This document shows positions 55,801 to 64,000 of a DNA stretch of 64,000 nt, piece after piece. The stretch is from assembly GCF_000327385.1 (NCBI RefSeq), contig NW_008708986.1, positions 3,873,857-3,937,856 of the forward strand, read 5' to 3'. Made by a program: the position numbers and the translations under genes. The stretch is from Lottia gigantea. Lineage: Eukaryota; Mollusca; Gastropoda; Lottiidae. The stretch's first letter is position 1, and every line of letters begins with the position of its first letter. The notes under the pieces were generated by a model that saw only the letters and a program-made list of their open reading frames with translations, was not told the DNA's origin and ran no database searches.

Positions 55801-58800
55801 AGAACAGACCTGCATCATTTACAGAGAGACTGAAAACTTGAAGAAATTTTCTTGAGACATTTAGTTTTAACTCAGTTCTACAGAATGTCAAGATGTGCTG
55901 GTTGTCAGATAGTTAACCAACTGTATGCTGAAGTGGGCATATTTGATCTTTGATTCAACCTCAATCATGCCATCAATAAGTTTCCTTAATTAAAAACATT
56001 TCAGATTTTGGAATGCAGTTGAAGATTTAAGAAATGCCAATAAGGTATATATACTTCTAGGTATATTTAAGTAATTAAGTGATCTGAGAAACTGTGAGAA
56101 TTGAGTTGAAATAATGATAATATATTTGAACTTTTTTTGTAGTTACTGCATTTTTGAAATTTAAATAATTTCACATTACATGATTGTGTATGTTTTCATA
56201 AGGTCAATTAGGAACAAAAACATAGGGCATGAAAAACTACATTTTGTTTTGAGCAATTTATTTTTCAGCAACAACGCCATCAAGTAGCTAGTGAACTATA
56301 TCATCAATATATAGCTAGTAGTACAACTATAGTTAAATTAGATAAAACTATTGTTAAAAATATAGAATTATTTCTTAGAGGAGATTCTGTAAGTTTTGTT
56401 TCATCTTTTTTCTTTATCAATTTTTATTCATAGGAAGAGTAAATCAATCTTTAAAGTCATTAGTTTAAATGATGTAGTAGTCTAGATTTTTATTCACTAT
56501 TAAAAACTTAAGAAAAAAAATGAACACATATCATTTTAAAAGTAAATATGTGTCAAATTCAGTAATTACTGGTAATAATGAGGTAATTTCAGGAATTACT
56601 TGTATTGATTTAGCAGTAATTACTTATATTTTATTTTGTGCGCATATGATGAACTAAAAATACTTTCTGGTGAGTGTCTTGATGTTCTTAACTCAATTTT
56701 TAATTTTTTTATGTATTTTAAATGTTTATGAAATCATATAATTGCATACAGTATTTAAACAGAGATTACATTCCTACATGTTTCAGGGACCAGAAGCATT
56801 CTATGATGGTCAGGAAGTAGTGAGTGATTTATTAGAGAAGAAATATTACCCATCATTTATAGTCAGTGATACATATCATCAATATATATCATATTTAGAG
56901 GAAAGAGATATTAATGTTGATGTTACTCCTAAAGGTTTGTTTGTTTCTGACAAAATTTCGATTATTTTTTTTTTCTTTTTTTCTGTGGGTGACTCCATTT
57001 GACATCCCTCATAATATTGGATTTTTTTAAAATGGCATCCAGGGTTTGTGGCTTCTAATCTCTGTATAAACATTCTGTTCAAAATTCAGATCTTTTTTTT
57101 TTCCATCATCAGATTCAATTCTTTTTTAATTATGTACAGTTGAAGTTTGACAAAATTGGGTCAAACAAAACATTGCCAAAAGTTGTTCTGACAATAAAAG
57201 TCAATATTTGGGAATGATTAACGCAGAAAATAGCTTTTGTATATGGAGATTTTGATTGGTTGAATATTGGAAGTGAGAAACAAAAGTCCAGAAAAAAGTT
57301 TCTTCAAGTCTGCTGGACTTAAACTATGATTGCTGTCTTCAGTTCACCATACATTCGACCAGCAAAAATCAGCTTTAAGCAAGTGGCGAAAGAAACTGAA
57401 ACAGATTGAAAATAAGGCACATTTCAACCATTACAGGATTTTTTCTTTTGATTTTATTCTTCTTGGTGGTTACCCTGAAAATGCTACAACCTAGATCACA
57501 TCTTTAGAGATTTGATTTCTACCTGTATCTTTGTAGATGTAGATGTATTCGATGATGAAGATTTAGATGATAGTTCTAGTAATTTTATAGATCAACAATC
57601 TAATCAAGCTCAAAAACGACTACAACAATTAGATGAGAAAATAGTCAACAAATCCCAGGCATTACAGGCTTTAAAAACACAGAAACTAGATGATAAGGTA
57701 CTGGTATTTATCTTATTTCAAAGCAACATTATCATTGCAAGGTATTTATTTGGCATGGTTAACTTTGTATCAATGCTGTATAAATTTTAGGTATAAATGT
57801 ATTAATTTATTACCTTATTGGACTCTTTAGAAATGGTGACAACCTATTTTGGCTTAGATACTACAATTACAACTTCTTGTACTGTATCTTTATGGCAGTG
57901 ATGCAGGCTGTACTGTGAATTTTTCATGCATACATAATGTCCCTTTTAATATGGAAACTCTGTATTATTTTCATCTTGATAACAAAAGTTAATACAGTAT
58001 TTCCTATTTTTAATTATATCTGTAGCTATTGTGTCCTATTTAGAAAGTAGATCTATTGTCTTGTTGTGTTATTCTATTATTACAATATAGATAGAGATAG
58101 ACAAAGTTGATCTGTAGCTATTGTGTCCCTATTTTGATATAGATAAAAAAAGTAGATCAGTAGCCATGTTGTAATATTTTGAAACTGATCTATATTCCTA
58201 TTTTGATATAGATAAAGAAAGTAGAGAGTGACATGGAAGCAGAGTTAGATAATCTTAGATTCGAAAGAAGAACAATAGAATCACATATAGTACGTACACA
58301 ACAATGGATTGAATATCAGGGACAGTGGAAAGCCAATGTACAGAGTGCTGAGGTTAGTATTCTATAGAAAACTTCATTCCATGCAGGGTATTGAATTTGC
58401 ATATACATGTATCTGAATTTCATGAAATATCAGTTTCTGTTTGTATATGATCCATAAGGCACAGCTAGCTTGGTTGGTAGATGGCAAGTATACTTCTTCT
58501 GCCAGCAAACTTTTTATTGTTTACAGATTGTCCCTTCGCCTAAGTTAGGAAATTCATTTTTATTTATCGGTCAATAGTGATAATTCAAAACTTTTGACAG
58601 GTAATAAATGGGATATTGGATTATTAGTTGATGGTCTTGTGTTTTGATACCCTAGACAGTTACAGAACTGAATTTATTTATTATATTCATATTAGGGTTT
58701 TAATTTGAACCAGCACTCTTTCTTCAACCTAAACTTGATGTTCGCTAGACCTATTTTTATACGCCCACACGTAAGATGGGCGTATATTGTAATCACCCCG

Positions 58801-61800
58801 TCGGTCCGTCTGTCCGTTCAAATTTGGCTCGTGCTCACTCTACAGGCTACAGTTCTTTATGGATTCTTTTGATTTTTATTTTGTATGTCAATGTCATTAT
58901 GAAGATGATCCCTGTTGATTTTCGTGATGATCGGATAATTTTTCACCGAAATATCGTGTCTGACTTGACGTTTTACTCTATTAGCTATATTGTGCAACTC
59001 GTGCTCACTCTACAGGCTACAATTCTTTACAGGTTCTTTTGATTTTTATTTTGTATGTCTATGTCGTTATGAAGATGATCCCTATTGATTTTCATGATGA
59101 TCTATCGATTTTCATGATGATCAGATAATTTTTCACCGAAATATCGTGTTACTCTATTAGCTATATTGTGCAACTCGTGCTCACTCTACAGGCTACAATT
59201 GTTTACAGATTCTTTTGATTTTCATTTTGTATGTCAATGTCATTATGAAGATGATCCCTATCGATTTTCGCGATGATCGGATAATATTTCACCGAAATAT
59301 CGTGTCTGACTTGACGTTTCACTCTATTAGCTATATTGTGCAACCCTGTAGTCACTAAAGACTGTTTAATCATTTCTGACAGCTGCCAATGGGCGTATGT
59401 TACCTTGCCTGGCAAGCTATCTTAAATTCTTAAAATGTTGGCTTTCTGGTTTCAGGTTGACACTGTTGGTGATAAACCTGTGGCTTATTTTGTGCTTGTG
59501 GTACATTTATCTGGTCAAGGTGGTGGTCAAGGATTACAGGACAGTGTCCAGGGCTGGGTAGTGTCCAGAACATTGGAAGAATTTCAAGCTCTACATTCAA
59601 AACTTATTCTGGTATGTTTTTAATAAAAACTTTTTATTGTAAGATTTTTTATTTCTTTTTTATGTCACTGTACTGGTGACATACAGTATTAAAGACATTA
59701 CATCTATATGGGATAGCTACTTTAAAATTCTTATAAATTTCTTAGATTTGTCCATGGTTAAAGAAGAAGGACATGCCTAGTTTAAGTTTGAATCCATTTA
59801 AATCTATTGATTCAGCATTCTTAGAGAAAGCTAAAACATCTTTAGATGAATATTTACAGGTATGTACATATAATTCACAGACTGATTTAAATATCCTATT
59901 GGCTGTGCTAATGCTGCCATTTTGCAATTCCCATGTTACCAGTCTTCATCGGCTAAACCAAGAGCATTTCATTTCATTTTGTTTGAGCTGATGCTGAGTT
60001 TGGCTCAAGTAATGAAGTGCAAGATGTGTGATGTGGAAGATTGGGTATGTGCAAGATGTGTGATGTGCAAGGTGTGTGATGTGCAAGATGGGTTTTGTGC
60101 AAGGCAGGTGATGTACAAGATGTGTGATGTGCCAGATGGGTGATGTGAAAGACATGTGATGTGCAAGACAGGTGATGTGTAAGATGGGTTATGTGCAAGA
60201 TGTGTGATGTGCAAGACAGGCGATGTGCAAGATGTGTGATGTTCAAGATGTGTGATGTGCAAGATGTGTGATGTGCAAGATGGGTTATGTGCAATATGTG
60301 TGATGTGCAAGATGTGTGATGTGCAAGATGGGTGATGTGCAAGACAGGTGATGTGCAAGATGTGTGATGTACAAGAATAGTTATGTGCAAGACAGGTGAT
60401 GTGCAAGATGGGTGATGTGCAAGATGTGTGATGAGCAAAATGGGTTATGTGCAAGACACGTGATGTGCAAGATGTTTGATGTGCAATCAAATTTACCATA
60501 TTTGGAGCATTAAAAACCTTACATGGTTAAAGATAATAAAACATATTAATTTCTTATGTTGAACAATGCTACCTTCTAAAAGTTGCTGTATTGCTCACAA
60601 TCACAGTAATATCTAAAATCTAAAAAAAATGGTAACATTACATTATGTATCATATGCACGTCAACCACTTGCTTGTATTGCTTCAATAAAATGGTTTGAC
60701 TAGTGACGTGTCTGTCCAATCCCTATTATATAGTAAATATACTACAATCACATTGTTTGTTGACAGGCCGTAATGAGAGATGACAGAATGACTCAGAGTG
60801 AGATTTTATATGTGTTTTTAACACCCACTCCAGAATATCTACAACAACCTGTTGCTCAGAAGAAAACCACATTTTCTGGTTTCGTTAACATGGTAAAAAG
60901 GTAGGTTCTATAAGTAACTGATTTTATTTTATTCAGACTGTAGGACTAACCTGCTGATCTTGAAAATATTTTGGGGGGTCAAAATATTCATACTGAGATC
61001 TGTTTCACTGAATGAAGTAGCATTTCCACTTATACTGGGATTGATCACTAGAACACTAGACCTCTAGCTAATTCCAAAATGCTATGGCATTACTATTTCA
61101 GTCTTGTTATCAAAATTTATGCTAGCAAATATATAAAATGACCTTAAGTAAATACCAATGTTCAGCAAGGGATAACATCATATACCCTCAACACCAAGTA
61201 ATATTACTAAAAGCCTTTGACGTTAATATTATGTGACTTGATATTATGGTAACTGCTTCTTCACCAAACGTTCTTATGCATATCATGTAATTTTGTGTCC
61301 AATAGAGCGGGTGCTCATGTTGAAAGGGTTAATTCTGATTATTGAGCAGACCTCAAGATTGTCTTAATCTGATTGCTCAATTCTCTTCCAGTTATACCAA
61401 TCAGAATCCGTAGATTATTCAATGATTGCTGTAAGATTCAGTTCTAAGCGATTTGTTAAATTTGAATCAAAATTGTATATAGATTTCAACTTCTTAGAAA
61501 TTTTACGAAAGTTTACCAACTCAGTTGTATTTTCTAAGATGGTTGAAATAAACCAGCAAATATTCTCTAGGATTTCAACTTCTGCAAGATTGTCAGGCTG
61601 GGCTAAAGACTGAATGTTGTATTTTATTCTTGTATTCTTGTAATGTATCTCAACCGTCACCCTTTGTATTTTGAATCAGGAGCCAATTTCACAAACATTA
61701 CCCTTTTGAGGTATTCATTCATCTGATTGGAAATTGCCAGATGAATAAGTTATCTCTCTTAATTATCCCAGTTGACCCAGCTGTAAATGGGTATGGATAA

Positions 61801-62597
61801 TCTGAGAAAAATCAATATCAACAGGTATGGCCAAGGACAGACTGGTAGACAGGATCTTTGAGAACCCAAGTTGTTATCCTTTTCTTTTCTTCATGTGATT
61901 TTATGAACCTATCAAAAGATACAAAAAGCTGTGAAAATGGAAATCTATGAAATCTAATTGTTTATTATTTTAAATCAGCATGTGATATGAATCAATCTGA
62001 TATGAGATCATGATTTGAAAGAAGTCGGTTTGAATAATCATGGTCCAGATTACATTTGCGTATGTTTTGTGAAATTTGCTCCTTAACTTACATGCACCCT
62101 ATATTGTACAATGGTGCATGTTTTCATATGTTCTTGATATTAAATGCACTCCAAGGGTCAAAGGTTAATCACTGGGGAAAATAGAAAGCTTGGTTATTGC
62201 CCACAGGATCATGTTTTTGGTTTGCTGTCTCTGTTTTTATTTTCATTTGGAATTGGGCTTCAGTTTATTTTCAATAATCTTTGTTTTAATGAAAGGCACA
62301 GTTCAAAAAAATGCCAATTTTCATTCCTTTTTGGAGATTCCATACAGTCAAGCAATGTGACTCATATGCAGAATTGCTCAAAAATTCCTGGTAGATCTTG
62401 CACTAATTTTAACAGAACTTATAACCCTAAAGTAATCATTTTCTCAGAAAAGAACAAATTTATTTTGGAGTAATCTTTGTAATATTTGTAAAAGTTTTTA
62501 ATGTTTAGTTCTCTATATATCTATCTAGCTTACCTAAACGTTCTGAATCTAAAAATAGTAGTGGTGATGATGATTTTTTATTCCTTGGTGAAGACAG
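49871..62597 (+). CDS. SNX25: Sorting nexin-25 (17 coding exons seen; 3' part outside the window)
   Basis: Exons: 49871-50095, 50413-50573, 51180-51311, 53014-53198, 53652-53838, 54068-54141, 54334-54410, 55494-55702, 56005-56044, 56269-56388, 56787-56934, 57537-57697, 58212-58352, 59456-59611, 59746-59859, 60767-60900, 62529-62597. All are GT/AG, giving 777 codons plus 2 nt. Residues about 8-48 are hydrophobic (GAVGVGFISIGLYYGILTTL), a membrane anchor. The PXA domain follows (about 85-300; LLPPHYVKTKQIRHLLREI, LCDPDYINQTLLDYL). The RGS domain is at about 388-512 (LSFNVIIDIPKARECFMKYL, YPSFIVSDTYHQYISYL). A coiled coil is at about 540-600, and the PX domain at about 621-745 (VSRTLEEFQALHSKL, LPTP-type region ILYVFLTPTPEYL). 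Domain order and the VSRTLE(D/E)F motif match human SNX25, not SNX13 or SNX14. The PX has one Arg where many PX domains have RRY, so phosphoinositide binding may be atypical. The family regulates endosomal sorting of receptors. The Nexin_C domain is expected past the right edge. Confidence 0.95.
51371..51469. repeat. 49-bp direct duplication at the edge of the SNX25 intron 3 array
   Basis: The block TCCTTTCTAGTTAGTTTCAA ... TTTGCCCAATTAACT occurs at about 51372 and again at 51421, immediately before the 22-bp minisatellite. Confidence 0.9.
51465..52911. repeat. 22-bp minisatellite in SNX25 intron 3
   Basis: About 65 copies of a 22-bp unit, CTTCAAATTATCTTCCTTTAG + T, with early units carrying ATCTCCCTTTAG and ATCACTCTTTAG. 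Later units (after about 52300) are more uniform than early ones, consistent with recent expansion at the right side. It lies in the sense orientation of SNX25 between exon 3 and exon 4 and fills most of the intron. Confidence 0.95.
54690..55430 (+). mobile_element. GGGCGTAT-hairpin repeat element, copy 1 (SNX25 intron 7)
   Basis: Begins with the hairpin ATACGCCCACAT-CTCTCT-ATGTGGACGTAT, then CCCCTGTCCGTCCGTCCGTC. The body contains internally duplicated blocks: AACATTTGCTTGTAAA and GAGCTATTTTCGACCG each occur more than once (near 54763 and 55207; near 54860 and 55289). It has no coding capacity. A fragment of the same body is at 27310-27505. Repeats with this opening are common in mollusc genomes as far as I recall. 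Confidence 0.75.
58753..59425 (+). mobile_element. GGGCGTAT-hairpin repeat element, copy 2 (SNX25 intron 13)
   Basis: Opens with ATACGCCCACACGTAAGATG + GGCGTAT, a stem of ATACGCCCA with TGGGCGTAT, then CCCCGTCGGTCCGTCTGTCC. It contains three tandem units of about 170 bp, each beginning CTCGTGCTCACTCTACAGGC (near 58829, 58999 and 59174). Near the right end CCAATGGGCGTATGTTACCT repeats half of the opening stem. Its body differs from copy 1, so the two are related mainly through their ends. Confidence 0.7.
59895..59986 (+). mobile_element. SINE-like interspersed repeat, copy 5 (3' fragment)
   Basis: In SNX25 intron 15. GTGCTAATGCTGCCATTTTG, then CAGTCTTCATCGGCTAAACC and CATTTCATTTCATTTTG, follows the 3' half of the family seen at 3795-4022. 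Confidence 0.55.
60013..60486. repeat. 16-bp minisatellite in SNX25 intron 15
   Basis: About 30 copies of a 16-bp unit, GTGATGTGCAAGATGT, with variants GGGT and ACAGG. As 16 is not divisible by 3, three units make one 16-residue peptide period. This yields two overlapping open frames of 154 and 164 codons on the minus strand, which I do not regard as genes. Confidence 0.95.
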
Positions 62598-64000
62598 GTA
62601 GTTTCGCTTTTACTCTTTTAACAAGTTGCTTGATGCTATATATAGACCATGTTCCTATAAACAAAGGTATATGAGTTTCAATTATCTAACCTTTGCTATC
62701 ACAACTCAATAGTTTTGTCAAAAATCATGGATCAAATTCGCACCATTTCAGTTTCCTGAAATTGACCAGATCATTATTTCATTGGTGTATTAACATTCAT
62801 TTGGCTTGAGGAATTGGGTCAAATTGTAGTAAGTTTCATTTTTCAAAAATGACAGGAATTGCAAATATCTTGCAAGAAGTAGAAATGATGCAATACATAT
62901 TATACTAGAATTACAGGAATCACAGACAGGAAATAAAAGCTATAAAGATACTATGAAATAAACAGAAATAGAAAATCTGTGTAGAATTTCTTTCAAATTC
63001 CATTGTTCTAAATGTTGTAGAACTGATCAAACACATCATATTCAGTCTTTGTGAATATTTAATTTTTTTCAAATTATGTGTTTTTTACACTTATAGTAAT
63101 GCCCGATTCAAAAGCAAGCAGAGCTTATATAAATCTGTCTCTGCTGTACTCATTATAAAAACATTGAATGAATATAAATGAAATAATATAGTAATAATTA
63201 TTTGATATAAATCATATAAAAGATGGTGAAAGTAAAATGAGTTATTGCCTGGGCCTATTCACTGGTATGATTTGTTGATAAGAATTTAATTTCAATTATA
63301 AAGAGAGTTTAGGGGTATGCAACACAATGAAAAATGATTGACTAAGTTCCAGGTGTGTTGAGTATACAGTTTGCATTTAAATTTGAAATTACCATCACTA
63401 TTTTTAAAAGTGAGGATTTACCTGTATTGAGCTACAACCTTGCTATTATATACAAATTAATGGAACAAATCAAATAATGACATATTTTCCCTAAGGGAAT
63501 GGTTCAAAAGTCTTGGAAGACAAGAATATTAGGTTATGATAGCAATGGTTTGATAATGGAAACTTGCATCCCATTACTTATATGAACATACATTATATAG
63601 AAACCTCAGTTGCTGACTGTATTAGCATGTATTATACTCACAAACGCTAACAGGTTTTGACCACTCACAATACAATGTAACATTCTGTGAAGCTAACTTT
63701 GATCTCAAGTCCATATCAAATTATAGGAAATTTTTTTTTTTTTAGAAATGTAAATTTTGCAAGACAAATATTAAAAAAACTGTTCAAATTTTGATTGGTT
63801 TCCATACATTATATTTTGTGTGGTTCAAAACTCTTAGTGTAAATGAAATACATGAAGGCTTATTCATTATGATGACTGTTCCGTTTCAGGAAATCATAGG
63901 AGTCTGGAAGAGGCCCAAAATTGTCATTATCAGTCATTCATTATGATATTAATGTAGTGTTATTTTCATATTTTTATTCCCCTTAATATTAGTTTTGTTG
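62598..64000 (+). other. SNX25 intron 17, running off the right edge
   Basis: After the donor at 62598 no further SNX25 exon is recognisable. The Nexin_C-encoding exons must lie beyond the window. Confidence 0.6.

Noticed and set aside
59974-60499. Two overlapping minus-strand frames rich in His, Thr and Cys (154 and 164 codons)
   Set aside because: Both come from the 16-bp minisatellite read in different frames inside a SNX25 intron.

Overview
The window is animal nuclear DNA. It is AT-rich, has many short exons with GT/AG introns, many minisatellites, and small inverted-repeat transposons. The proteins are orthologues of vertebrate genes, but the repeats suggest a lophotrochozoan, most likely a mollusc. 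Those repeats include elements opening with a TATACGCCCAC hairpin followed by GTCCGTC runs, a tail ending in CATTTCATTTC, and elements full of AGGTCA. The phylum call is an inference; nothing in the window names the species.

Layout. Positions 1-2340 are an 84-bp-unit tandem array that runs off the left edge. About 4.25-8.15 kb holds a beta-thymosin gene on the minus strand, whose two coding exons I rebuilt by splicing. From 8.2 to 15.2 kb I find only repeats and one unassigned exon-like segment. Positions 15752-31704 hold a complete minus-strand gene for cytosolic leucyl-tRNA synthetase (30 coding exons, 1175 aa, all junctions in phase). Positions 33617-34692 hold NUDCD2 on the plus strand (4 exons, 152 aa), head-to-head with LARS1. 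Positions 38751-48402 hold ANKRD10 on the minus strand. From 49871 to the right edge runs SNX25 on the plus strand: 17 coding exons are visible and the C-terminal Nexin_C exons lie outside.

The genes do not form a pathway. They act in leucine charging, chaperone adaptor function (NudC/HSP90), a nuclear ankyrin protein, endosomal or ER membrane sorting, and actin-monomer sequestration. I found no complete virus-like element, CRISPR, operon or RNA gene.

The most interesting structure is in splicing. (1) A 39-bp minisatellite in LARS1 intron 27 appears to be an amplified copy of the exon 28 3' splice site plus the first codons of that exon, so about 20 upstream units carry a copy of the acceptor. 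(2) ANKRD10 has two homologous, same-phase neighbouring exons that keep the ankyrin register only if used one at a time, which makes them a candidate mutually exclusive pair. It also has two alternative terminal exons. (3) SNX25 intron 3 holds about 65 sense-strand copies of a pyrimidine-tract-plus-TAG unit.
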